Source: Paracyclopina nana (lineage: Eukaryota; Arthropoda; Copepoda; Cyclopoida; Cyclopettidae). From it: a stretch of 64,000 nucleotides of DNA. Both the position numbers and the translations under genes were made by a program. Every line of letters begins with the position of its first letter. The first letter of the stretch is position 1. The notes beneath the pieces are model-generated. The model was not told where the DNA came from. It did not search any database and saw only the letters and a program-made list of their open reading frames with translations. The DNA is taken from positions 14,570,001-14,634,000 of the forward strand of contig JAGUCH010000001.1 of NCBI GenBank assembly GCA_019096065.1. The letters are read 5' to 3'. This document shows positions 1-12,490 of this stretch, piece by piece.

Positions 1-3000
1 TATGTAGGCACAAAAAAGCTTGACCACAAAAGTCAGTGTACCTGCAGTCACTTTTTTCGCCCCAATGGCTGCGTAGTTTGTGTGGGAACAAAAACTGGCT
101 CATCTTGTGGCTCTAATTAGGAAATAGTTTTCTCGCACCACTACCACCCGGGGAAAGCAGCAAACAAAGGTTGAATAGGGAGGGCAAAGATCGCTTTCAT
201 TACAAAGACATATGGGTGCTCAAAGTGCGCATGAAGTAGCAAGAAAATGAGCGCGGGAAAAAAGTAATTTCTTGGTCGGCGAGGCCTAAAAGACCACGCC
301 GCTCGCCACGTTTACGCTCGTTCGTTTGCCCAAATCTGGCTCATTTTTTCGGTATTATATTAGTAGGGATCGTGGCTAGAGCTTCCAATCAACTAGATTG
401 CCTTTTTTGTGGCGGAAAAGAGAAAGCCACGAACCGAGTAAGTTAATTGCTAATGAGACCAAGCTGGAAAAGTTATCTCTCCCTGCTGGGATCGACACTG
501 GATTGCTCTTGTGGTAATCAAACAAATGAGCCCAAATGAGTTTCCCGAAAACTTTGGTTATAAAACCTACCAAATAAAGCAGACAAAGGAATAAAAAACA
601 ACACACAGTAGCAAACTTATTGAAATAAGTTCTTTAATTTTTGCAAGATCATCTTGCGCAAGATATCCAATTCTCCCAAGAAAGCTGACATTGTTTTTTT
701 TCTTTTTTACTCTGACAATACCACGTATTTCATATTGAAGAGTGGGTGTTAAGTATATTTTGGTGACTTAAATCTGGTGTACTGCCTTCCTCTTGTTTCA
801 TTATAATTGTCTCCTGAGAAACCGTCATAATTCTTGACAATTATGAAGTTGATGACAAGAAGAGGTACATACCTAGGTGACATGAGGGGTGATTATCTCA
901 TTCATTGAATTTGGGAGCCCTTTGATTCATTTGCTTAATGAGGGAGCATTTTCCGTCAAAAGGGGGAGAAAATAATTAGCCATTTCCTCAGCGACAAAGT
1001 CAACAGCTCATAACGAGAAATTAAGGCAGTGTTCTACATGTTTATGGCAGTCCTCGGTCAAAGTGAAAGTTACAGTAATTATGATGGCATAATTATGCAA
1101 GTTCACACATCATTATATGGGTAGTCATTTTTCGCGTTGCTCTAATCACGCGATCGTTTTTGACAAGACGCCGGCATAATCATATGAAATGGAACAGTAG
1201 CTGCCAAAGCCAACTTATTCACACTTTACCGCAAGTTCTCTCGCGGAGCGCGCAGTTTTATGGCTAAAGCGAAATAGCGCCATCAAAGCATAGATCACTA
1301 CGCGATGTAACAACGGGAAAAACCCTCATTTTTCATACGGATACATGGATGCTTTTTTAGGCTGTCATCCCCGTCAAAATTGAGCCATGCTGGTATTTTA
1401 GCTCTATCTTATTAGCATAGTTGGGCGTGTTTAGTCATAAATTCAGTTGGGAGCAAGGTGTTAGCCGAACTTTTTGACTGACTGATAATTACAAAGTAGC
1501 TTCAAAATGAGATGGAGCCTGAGCAATTATAAGGTGGCTGAATAGCTGATTGCCCGTCGGGTGTAAAACCAAACCATGCAAAGTGTTCTATGCAAATGAG
1601 CTCTTCATCATTATGATTATGATGATGGGGACGACGCTTCTGAGTCGTCACAATTTTATAATCACTCACACGTCAACGCGTTTGACTACTGGAAATGCAT
1701 AATTAGCTGAGATTTACATGAAAAAAGCCATAAGCAGCTCGTCTCTTCTGACCAGAGAATTTTCCCGTCCATTTAGATGCACTATGGGACGATAGATAGT
1801 AGTGCTACACTCGATCGAGAAGCATGGTCAGAAAGCATTTCTGGCAAAGTCAAGCGGGTCATTTGGCTGGGATGAAAGATATTAATGAGATTCCGGAAGA
1901 GCTATATAGATCTAGTACAGCAGAGGTATTTGCACGAGCAGTATCTTACATCGGTCATTGAGCAAAAGAATACTTTCGCTTGTCGTCATATGGATCGATA
2001 ACCAGTATTATTGCAGTCTAGTCAGCCATAAAAAGGCGCGCGTGTGAGCTGCAGAACTAATAAAATATATCTTGCACAAATTGGATTCGAGCTTCTTTAT
2101 TGACCACCGTGTGACGACGTCGGGGTAAATCCGAGAAAAAAAACCTTAGCCATTTCGAATATGCAAGAAAGTAGTTTCTTTCTTCTGCGATATCATACAG
2201 GAGAACTAAGGCGACGAAGCTGCCGTTGACTCCTCGTGAGCTTTGCTTTGCTTTGTTGTAATAATTATGTGCTAAGAAAATTGCAGAGATGCAGCTAGAG
2301 AAGGAACCTTACAGGGTACTGCCCTGGATTGATGCCAGTGCTCCTGTGGGTTCAGCTTTTGCTGGCAAAGAGCCCTGTATTATTCCTCTATTGCTTCTAG
2401 GAGGATGGCTGTATAGCAAATATGCAGTAATTGTGCGCATTTTGTCCGCGCGTTCGTTCATCATCCAAAAAATTGGGTCATACTCCCCTGTGAAAAGGCT
2501 TGATATTAAAAGTACTGTCAGCATCCAAACCCGGTATTTAAGGGTTATAGCTCGGAGGAGCTCACGGAAAATGCACGTTAATTACGGATGATTTATGCAT
2601 GGCCAGCCCGGGCTGGATTTGAAAAATCTTCTTTTCTGCCCACATTTTCGGCTTCACGAGGTGAGAATAACGATATTGGCCGTTCATTGCTGTAGGTCTT
2701 TGGTTTTTTCACCGCGAGTGCACGATGAGAGATGTTGCCCTCAGGCTTTTCTATTCATGCATTGTGCTTCAATAACCCGGTGGTAGGGTTGTCTGAAATT
2801 AATCGAATACCCCAATTGCTATCCTGTTTTCCTCACTTTAGGTTATTTATGGGAACTGATCCAACTTCTGAGGAAGTTTCATCAAGCTTGTTTTATTATT
2901 GCCTTTGCATAACCTTTCCAAAATTAAACTAGTTGCTGCTGATATGAAGCACAGTTCCCCCAAAAAGCCCATTTTCCTGCGCCTTATCTGAGCCATTTTC

Positions 3001-5874
3001 TGTGAATTGTGGTCGTCGCACACTCTGCTTAATGATGTCTCAGGACTTTCACACAGTGCAGAAGAACACGACGCCCTCCTCCTTCATGAGCTAGCTGCTT
3101 TCTAAATGTTTTCATTGTCCCTAAGTGATAAATGCTGAGCACTCTTAGCTTTATAGCACGTCTTGTCCATTTCTCTGATGAAAAGTCTAATTGTGGGACA
3201 CCCTGTAAGAGATCCCATACATCACTCTTGTTATGCACACAACGCACACACGGATTCATTAGACTGATTACTAATAAGAGATGGGCTTGGGCAATCTCGA
3301 CGTGTATTGATTCATTAATGGGGTCTAGAGATGGGCACATGCACTTATATTCCTGAGATGTTGAGTTGTTGTTATGTGTGGCCAAGTGGATCAATCAGTC
3401 CATACAGACAACTGGGCGTGTGTACTTACTACATTAAAGCAAGGCCAATGTATTTAGGTATATTCTATCTAAGTTGTCCTACATGTATAATATGCACTAG
3501 GCAGAGATCTCCAGCGAGGACACATTGCTAGTTGGCGAGAACTAAGAATTGGCATTCTAGTATTGGGTTCCACCTTGCAACCACACGAAAAGTTAAATGA
3601 TTGCCTCGGCTTTATTCTCAGGCATGTCGCACAATTTCATCGAAATATGGGTATAATTTGGCTATTCAAATATTTGAAGGAGTGCTCACTGGCATAAAGC
3701 AACTTTCGTTTGGCTAGCCAAATAGTAGCTAGACGACTACAAGCATGACTGACATTTATCTTTGAAGTTAGTATTTAGTGTATTTGGACATCGGTCCCTT
3801 AAGGGCAGCAAAACAAGATGAATTATTAGTGAGCCGCGTCCAAAAATGGTAATTAGAATGGGAGTTCTGATGTAGTATAATAATGCTGCTGCTATCTTCA
3901 AAACGTTGAATCTGAAGTAGCAAAAAATGAGGTTTTTTGCCTTCGTGCCATATTAAGATGGACACACCCGCCAGTTTCAGATCTGTGAGTGTACAAAAGA
4001 GGTCATAAAGTCTAATCTAAAATGATGATTAATTGCACCAAATTGAAATATCTCTAGCATATATAACTCGCGCTGTTGGTCTGCTGGCGCAAACAGCAAG
4101 TCATCTCTGTTTTTCAAAAAGACTCTTTTTATGCCAGCAGAAGAAGAAGGCACACACAATGACAAGAGACACAAAGGAAGAGCTGAAATTAGATAATTAA
4201 ACTTCATCAACCAAAGTCGTGCAGTTTCTAATCGGTTTCCAAAACCGAATGTTTTTCCACTTTGAAGCATGCAAGAGACCCAAGAGCAAACAAAAGATCA
4301 AGCAGGCCTGTCTGGAAAACTGAAATGTCTTGCCACCCACACTCATTTGATCTGGCGTTCATGATCTCAGCCTGACAAGAGTGGTGGTGGTACTCAGTGA
4401 TTATTAGCAGATTAGGCCAAGAAGACTCATCAACCAATGGGTGGCCTAGATTTCAGGATCAGCCTCCAATCAGGGCAACAGTCAATGACCATCTAATGAT
4501 CCACAATCATTATTTGGATCAGATCAAAATTCCACGATTGTTAATTGACGAGACTAATGATAGGTTATATTAGTTGAAAGAGGTGGAAGAAGATGACAGA
4601 GCCACATCCGCGTTTGCTCGTTCCATGCACTATATGTAAGAAGTATCGTGTCCTCAATATTATGGCCCTCGCTCGTCGGAATACAGCTGCGTCAAGGTCA
4701 GTTTCTAATTTTCATCGACTCATTTATTGATGCATAAGAAAACAAATACATCAGCACCACTATGGATTTTATGGAATATTGGCAGATTCGTAGCTTATTT
4801 GCCTAGGAAATTAGTGAAACTTTTGTTTTCTATCGCGAATCAAGGATGGTCATGTAGCAATTTTCCGTTACATTTCCTATTGAACTGGCTAGATGATGGA
4901 CAATTTTCATGGGACTTTTTTATTGGGAGAACACATCAAGCCTAATTTTGGTTTTGCACCCACTGTGCACCAATTCATTAATCGTGATCTTGCCTCCTGA
5001 GAACTTGACTTTTTTAGGCTGCCATAAGACTCATTAGTAATATTTTGGCTTTTTTCTGCGCACGTCAGTAATAATCATACAGCAACAGCGGTAATAATTA
5101 CTGAGCATATCAGAGGATCGTGAATAAAAAGTTTTGTAACTGCAAACGTAGCCGAATTCCGAGCATTTGTTCTAATGCTGTATAGAAATAAGTGAAAAAC
5201 CACCTTTGGCTACGACAACATCAGTTTTGGTCCATTTTTGCTGCGTGTGACCATGGGAAACAATCAAAATCGTATTGCAACGCTAAAGACCGTTCATGAG
5301 GAAAATGTTTCTCTTCTTCATTACCTAATTTCCATGAAATCGCCTGAGAGGCAGAATAGCAAACAATAGAAGATATTGCCCAAAATGTTCATGTGTCATA
5401 GGACTATTGAATTTATAAGTACTTGTGTACATGCTCACCTATCAGATAACTTCTTACCTAAATTCAAATCTTTTATTTTCCTCTACTAGGATCTCTAGAA
5501 ATTGGAAAATGGCTGCCAAATACCTCAGTGTTGCTACTTCGGTTATTGCTCCGAATTTAGCACTTCTTTACTGGTGCAGCAGTTGCAATAATCAAATTAT
5601 GAAAAAGCTCTAGGGCTAAAAACCGCACTAACTGACGACGACGCGCGAGTTTTTTCCGTTCGTCGTCTTCTTCACGCGAAAACAAATCAATTAGCCTCAT
5701 TTCATTATCGGCTTTGTGCTTTTAGTCAAAAGAAGATTGAGGATCCCTGAGACTCTGCCCTGGGGCCAAAATCGTCATGGATAATTAGTCTCACGACTCT
5801 AATGTGGCCTCCGGGGGGAGCTGCTACAGCCAAGTCAAACAGCTTGATTGAAAAACGCTATTTGTTTACATCGA

Positions 5875-5882
5875 TGACGTCA
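5875..5882. promoter_or_regulatory. Perfect palindromic CRE (TGACGTCA)
   Basis: An exact TGACGTCA, the full cAMP-response element bound by CREB/ATF bZIP dimers, sits in a short CpG-richer patch (about 5.63-5.96 kb) containing several CG and CGCG words. That patch stands out from its AT-rich surroundings and could be a promoter or enhancer core. One 8-mer can arise by chance in 64 kb, so function is inference. Confidence 0.3.
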
Positions 5883-6419
5883 CGCTCTCGTTTGAGTAGC
5901 GCGCGAAATTTCAAAAAAACAACTATTGTCTGTTCGTGGAAGCCATTGATGAAAAAGCGAGTTGCACTGCACAGTACGCGTTCTTTTGTGGTTTTTTGTT
6001 ATGGCATGACTTCCGAAGCAGAGCAATTAATGTCAAATTCAATCTCAATTTCCAAATTGTTTAGCCATTTCATTGAATCACGACATCAAGAAATATGGAT
6101 CCAACGGAGCAGAACCATTGCCTATGTAAAGAGGTTTTTGTTGCCAAATAGTCAATCCATTTTGTCAATCTTTGCGAAAGAATGATGTAAAAGGACTGTA
6201 CTATTGCGGAGCATGAAATGATAAGACAAGAAGTGAGACCTTTGAATAATTCCTTTAATGCTACACAATTATTCGTTTGAAGACATGCTTTTAACAAGGG
6301 TCGTTACGTGCTTTTTTCATTTGAAGTTGACTGATAAAACTGCCAAATTGCCGACTCGTGTTTTTCCCTAATACCAATATACCCATGTCGACTCGTTATC
6401 AAATGAATTTTGTTTGCAT

Positions 6420-6450
6420 CACGTGAAAAACTGCTCACGTGAATCACGTG
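6420..6450. promoter_or_regulatory. Cluster of three CACGTG E-boxes
   Basis: Three CACGTG palindromes lie at 6420-6425, 6436-6441 and 6445-6450. Each is flanked as TCACGTGA, and the last reads TCACGTGAC. This is the preferred site of MITF/TFE/USF/Myc-type bHLH-zip dimers. Three 6-mer palindromes with the same flanks inside 31 bases are unlikely by chance, so an enhancer element is plausible. No gene is nearby to assign as target. Confidence 0.4.
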
Positions 6451-9400
6451 ACGAAAACTTTGCTTGTTACTCTAACTAGCCGCTAATTGCCTAAAAAAAT
6501 ATTGGGCATTTTTTAATATTTGAGGAATCACAATCAGAGAAGTGGTATAGGCTATAATTGGCGATCAATCTGTAGCATGTTCTTCCATTTTACTCGAACA
6601 TTCTGTTTTTTAAAAGCCTAAATATGACTCTCCGGCAAGCCATAAAGGCAGAGCTGTTGTGCCTCAGACCGAAGTGGGAGTTTTCACTTGTGACAAATTA
6701 ATTGAGAACTTGGATCCAGCCGCAGGAGCAAGCCTCCCAAAAAAGCTTTCCTGTTGTAGCACATTTTCATCAGGGAGACTGCTACCCCTCCAAAAGCCAA
6801 GAGTGTCAATTAGCAGTTTGGAGCTTAATTTGAGAATTTGGAAATGTCTTTTTGTATTTTGCCTTTGGCTTGATAATGGAACGCGTTGAAATAATTATAG
6901 GTGATCTGCAATGAAAATAAATGGCAGCCTATTTCCTATCTGTTGTAAAGTCCAGGTTCTCAACGACGACGACAACAAAAATTTTGTATCATTAGTCATC
7001 ATCTAACCATTTTTTGGCTGGCTTTAATTCCAGTTTTCTTCGAAATGAATTCTATTTTTCACTTGCCTAATGAAAAGGACGGGGAAATTTAATATAATGC
7101 TACCAGCAGGGCATTAAATCACACTATGCTGCTGCTATGGCTGCCATCACACAAAAAAGCTCTCTAATGTCTGTCTGGAATGAAACGTCTCATTCTACCC
7201 CAGATCTCATTAATAGTCAAGTAGGAATTAAAAATCCTCCTCTACTTCCGTTTGCTTTTTACCTTATCCACACTTTTCCTTGCAATTTATCGGCTGCCAT
7301 ATTAGCCCTCCAGCTGCTCCACACTGGTCACGTGTAAAACTGTGCGGTGGAACTGTGCACAAGTTTTAATTGTGTACTCTCGAAATCCCTTCAGGCCCTG
7401 ACTATCTACTATTTTTCTTTGCACCTCTAAAAATAGTGGGAGTGCGCGTTTTATAAGTATTCGGCAGTTGCGCTAAGCTGCAACCATTTTCCGCCATTTT
7501 AAGTAGTCTCACATTATGGCTGTCTACTGGTTAAGCAGTAATATGGCGGGAGTAGGGAAACGAGACGATTCTAATTTGGATAGCTTTCCCCTTTTGCCAA
7601 ACTTCAGAGGCTTCTTTCTTCATTCTGGCTGCTGCGCGAATTAGCGAAGGGATTAATTACCATCTGGGGAGAAAGCCCCGACTTCGCTCGTCCAATAAAG
7701 AAATTTAGCCGGCTTTCTAAACTTCAAAAGACCAGTCTGGGTCGATATTCCAACTCAGTTACAACTATAAACTACCAGTGCTACTGCTGCTCCTTCGAAA
7801 CTGGCTCTATCAAGAGCCCCCCCACAAGAATGCACTATCAAAACTACTACGCTGTACGTTGAATAATGCTCCTAAAACATAATACTCACTAGAGGCTAGG
7901 TTCACTCCCATATGTTAGGACTGCAAGCAGATGAGAAAATTCCAGGAAATAGATTCCAGCACAAAGTTTGACATGATGATGGTCACATCTGAAGGAGCTG
8001 GAAAGTCAAAGTTTGAAATTGAATTTCCAACACTGCTGCTCCTATGCTAGAGCTTTCCACTTTGTGTGTGTGCTCGAGTTTCTTAATTAGAGTTTTAGCC
8101 AGCCAATGAGGAGGATAGGGGAGCTCATTTGCATACTAACTAGTTAGCAGTTGTTTCTCTTCATCTTCGTTAGCAACTCTCATTTAGGGTGGAGCAGCCA
8201 ACTCACAACCAATGAGAGGAGCTGGACTCATTAAGAACAATGAAAAAACAGCATCAGCAGCATCCTTGTGCTGCTGTGAGATTGGCTTTGTCTTGCACCT
8301 CCCATGTACTATGTAGGCAGCAAAGAAAGTACACTGGAACTGCTTAACACAATATTGAGCTTCCAATGCGGCAGCAACTTTGGTATTATGAAATGGTCAG
8401 AATAGAATCACACTGTCCTTCTTAATAGCTATTGAAAACAGAATAGCTTATGAAGAGATTACCAAGCAAGATATTTAAAGCTGGTCCACCGTAGGGAATA
8501 CTATCAAAATAACTGGCCTTGAATAGCTCCTCAATATTTGACTGGGTTTTTCAAAATGGACGAACTGCCTCACGGATAATTGCATAATTTTCAAGATGCC
8601 AGTTGCTGTAATTGACCAGAACCTGAGCTTCTTCATGAGAGAATGTAAACTTCATCATGAATGAATGAGTTTTTGCATGAGATAATAATGACGATGCCAG
8701 TCAAGAGTCAAGTCATTCTGAAGTATCACTGTGGGCAATGAAAAAAAACCTCCAAATGGGATTTCTTTTGATTCGAAAATTAACCAGCTAGAGCAGCGAG
8801 GAAGTTTTTTTTGCGGTGAGCAGGATAGCAGACAAAAGCATGAGGCTTAATTTATGCCGGACTTTTGTCGTCTCTTTCTCGTGGTCCAACTAAATTCATT
8901 AATCAGCGAAGCCCCCTTTTAGAGCAGTTCTCCGGTCGCCATTATTGCCAAAAAAGGAAAAAAGCTGCAGCAGCCCCTAAATTCATCAAACCACATATTA
9001 ATGCATGATCCAGGATTTTCTGTTTGAACTACGCGTACAACTGTTTGTATAGTGCTGCTTTGCAGGGTCAAATATCGTACCCCCCTCCACCTCCCTGAAA
9101 TTGGCTTTGCTTTTTGTCTTTTGATAGCAGTCTACATTGAGAGTAGTGCAGATGGTATATAGTTGCTGCTGAGGCAAAGCACTCTCATTTTCTCACTGAA
9201 TTTCCACCTCATTGGTGAATGGCATGACAAGAGAATTGAATGGACTGATTGAGACACTGAAAAGAACCCATCTCAGACAAAAAGAGCTGGCTGGAGACAA
9301 TTCTCTACACTGTGGGAAAAGCCGGCCAGGTCTAATTTATGGCATTGCCAAAATGACATCATTTAGTTGAAGCACTGATTATACAAGAGAGTAGCTAATG

Positions 9401-10171
9401 CAATCGACTGAGAAGGCTTTCTCTTCTTCCCTGTGTACTTTGGTGGAGTACTTAGGGTGATTTTCAATTAATTTGAGTGAGAAGGACGCGACGACATTTG
9501 AGATTCAAAAATGGAGCCTGACATTTTGGGAGAGTTCTCTACCTTGTAAATCTTCATACACTTTGGTTGTGTAAGATGCTCACTCCTGGGTAGCCATTTT
9601 AAACATCATGGGCCATAATTTTCAGGCTCCAGTTAAGGAGTGTGTTCTTTATTTTTATCATCAGCGCATTTAATGGTGCCGTTTTGGAAACAAATCAAGA
9701 ATGATCTCCTAGTTTATGAAGAGTGTCTCTCACTCAAGCTGCCTGACAATGGATAATCGTGCTGTGTGCATAAATAAGATCGTGATCTGAAATGTGGCAT
9801 GCCATTGCACCATGAGATAGGGGGACCTGAAAACCCTCCTTAATTAGGCAGAGGCTGGCAGCTACTAAGGCCATTTGTTACATAACTGAAAGCTTTCCAA
9901 ACGAAGAATTAGCAAAATCAAATTTGAAGCAGTTTTTGAGCGATTGATTTCCCGGCTACATTATCCCCATTGTGGCGCAGTGACGATGTAGAGCCAAAAC
10001 TATAGGGACTCCTAATTGTGAATCATGATGTGGGCGTGAAAGTTTTGAAGCCGCTCTTACAATGATAGAAAACTTCATGGGGCCTCAGCTGATGCTGCGC
10101 GAAACTAATCTCAAGTCATTTTGATATTTTATGATAATGACGTACAAATGCGTCTCTCATCATCACCATCC

Positions 10172-10192
10172 CGCGCGCGCGTGCACGCGCAC
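10172..10192. repeat. Alternating CG/CA tract
   Basis: A strictly alternating pyrimidine-purine run, mostly CG, of about 21 bases. Such tracts favour Z-DNA. Similar shorter CG runs occur near 16.77, 26.22, 56.38 and 59.12 kb. Confidence 0.6.
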
Positions 10193-12464
10193 CGCACACA
10201 TTACAGTAAGTGATGGAAGATCGGAGCTCATGCTTCAAATGCCTCGATGGCATTCGATTTAAGCCGAATAGGAGGTATGCGCGTGTTCACCAGCCAAAAG
10301 TACTATTGGGTCATTGTGATGGCTGCGAGCACTCTTAGCAGCAAGTAACCGCGCGATGAATAATCACAGCTTGAGACGATTTCCAATCATCATCCAATTC
10401 ATCATATCTACTCTCTCCCCATGATTAATTACTTTCGCTACCTCCTGCATCATTGGGTGGGTGGCATAATATTCATTGTGATTTTTTACCACCACAAAAT
10501 GTAATTAAGCGCATTGGATCTCGTTTTCGAGGCTTTATGCACGTTCTTGTCCAGCCAGCAGGAGTTTTGGAATGTCTGGAGCCAAAAGATCCTCATGTCA
10601 TTCTCCATTATACTCCCGCTGAGAGAGTTGAGCTTGAACACGGCTACAAAGACGTGTTATTATAATGCTTTAAATAGTGGGCTGGCAATTAAAAGAAATA
10701 TATATGCACGTCTGCGTAGATCTCATGCTAAACAGATGACCAAAGCGGTCAGAGCGCCTAATGTGCTACTTTATTCATGCGACCACTATTCCAAACACTC
10801 TTGGTAGCTTTTTCTATTGATTTTGTCATCATCAGATGATTTGGCATACTTTACAAGTTTTTGTCTCCCAATTTGAATAAATACCAGCCCAAGCATTGAT
10901 GAGTGAACAGCACCTCCAATCTAAATTCAATCTGGCTTCCAAAACCTTCGGGGGTCCTTCGAGGAGTTGTTCATTTTCGATTTCAATCTTCTCGTTTTGG
11001 CCACTGCCACAACATCCTCCAAAGTTTTGGCCACAAAGACACTACTAGTACAACATTCGCCTAAGAGTAGCTAAAGCTTCCTCTTATCTCAGCCCCATAT
11101 GTGACACACACTCGGTGCTTTGTAATTAAGCTTAATCTCCTATTAGGAGACTCTGAGATATACACATCTGCTCTTCTTGGCATTCCTTAAGCTCATCTTC
11201 CCTTAGTTAAGCTCTAATCATGCCTTCATTAAAGGTACAACGACTTTCTATTTACTTCCACTAGGGAAGCAAGAAAAGGAAATGCTGCTTAAGCCCTCTA
11301 TGTAAGTTTAGAAGAAAAACACAGCTCTGTAGAAATGTAGTTATTGCGGAGGAGCATGAAGCCTCAAATTGAGCTCAATTCGCTCGCTCTAATTGGAAAA
11401 TTGATAAATAGTCATTATTTAATTCAAGGCAATCTAAAAAAGCTGCTGCTGCTGCTACGCGCGAGCTACAAATTTCAAGAGCGCTTACGATGTGATCCGG
11501 CCGAGTTTTAGTCTCGTTTTGATGTTATGCTTTCCCCTGGGTGGAAATGGAATCCCCTCGGTAGTTCCCGGGGAGTTGAAAATGAGTTCACTTTCATTGT
11601 TGTTGTTTTTTTAGCGAGCCTGCATAAGCTGAGCGTCGCGGCGTGCCCCAGCGTTCAGCCATTCATTAACGGCGTTTTGGCTAGGAATAAAGCAGATTAT
11701 CAAAAGTAGCTTCCTCAATTGCAAATATAAAAAGGTCAAAAAAAATATTCACTTCGTTGTTAAACTGATAAATTGGAATGAAAGGCCAATTTCCAAGCGG
11801 AAAATGTAGGCTTCCTTGCTTGCGTCACTGGCAACCTTTCGAAGCAATTACCAAAGAGGAGATTGTATCCTTCATTGCTTTCGAGTTTTATAAGTTGCAG
11901 GGTGCAAATAAAATATTGTGGCGCATCCTTGCACCCAAGTAGAATCGTCAATTTTGTCCATGGATTTTTTGAACGCATCTCCCCTAGCTCGCTCCTATCT
12001 AACTTCAGAAGCGGTGGGAAGGGTCGTCGTAGAAGTAGAAAATCGATGGCTCTGCAGTAAAGTAGCCGAATTTTGGCACGTGAAAGCATGCACGCGATTT
12101 AAACTAGATCAAAATGGCTACGACGTACGGATCAGTATTGATTTTTCCGCATACCATAAAAAATGAGAGCAATTACGACTCAGCTGGAGACTCAATTATT
12201 CAATTGCTCAGCGTTGCTGAATCTGCTAGCTTGCCGATCTGTAATTTCTGGCGATGTTCAACTAGGCCAGAGGTCAAGTCTGCTTGGCTCAAATTAACGT
12301 GGCTAAAAAGCGTCTTTTTCAGCGCAGAGTCTTGCGAAAAAATAGCAGCAGATTCCTTGAGCCCTTTTACTCAAGCCGCCCAGCTCTAGCTTTACTTAGG
12401 GCCTAGAGACACTCCATAGGCTGAGAATGTCCTAATGCAGTCTCCAACTAATTATACAATTTGC

Positions 12465-12490
12465 CAAAAGTGCAACTTAGTGCACTTTTG
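12465..12490. repeat. Short perfect hairpin
   Basis: CAAAAGTGCA at 12465-12474 is followed after six bases by its exact complement TGCACTTTTG at 12481-12490. The stem is 10 bp. It may be a structured RNA fragment or a palindromic protein site; there is no T-run after it that would suggest a terminator. Confidence 0.45.

Larger units (their letters stand above)
1..10171. other. Gene-free AT-rich stretch, first part of a 30 kb non-coding region
   Basis: No open frame here shows a recognisable domain, biased composition or splice-consistent continuation; the longest frames (about 120-130 codons, near 3.0-3.4 kb and 5.8-6.2 kb) look like chance. The sequence is AT-rich with many TAATTA-type homeodomain-like words and short CAT/ATG runs. 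I see no tandem array, no long inverted repeat and no transposon ends. The regulatory-looking sites are listed separately. It may be intergenic regulatory DNA or part of a very long intron of a gene outside the window. Confidence 0.6.

Noticed and set aside
5802-6185. 127-codon plus-strand frame next to the CRE
   Set aside because: Composition looks random and there is no recognised domain or splice continuation.
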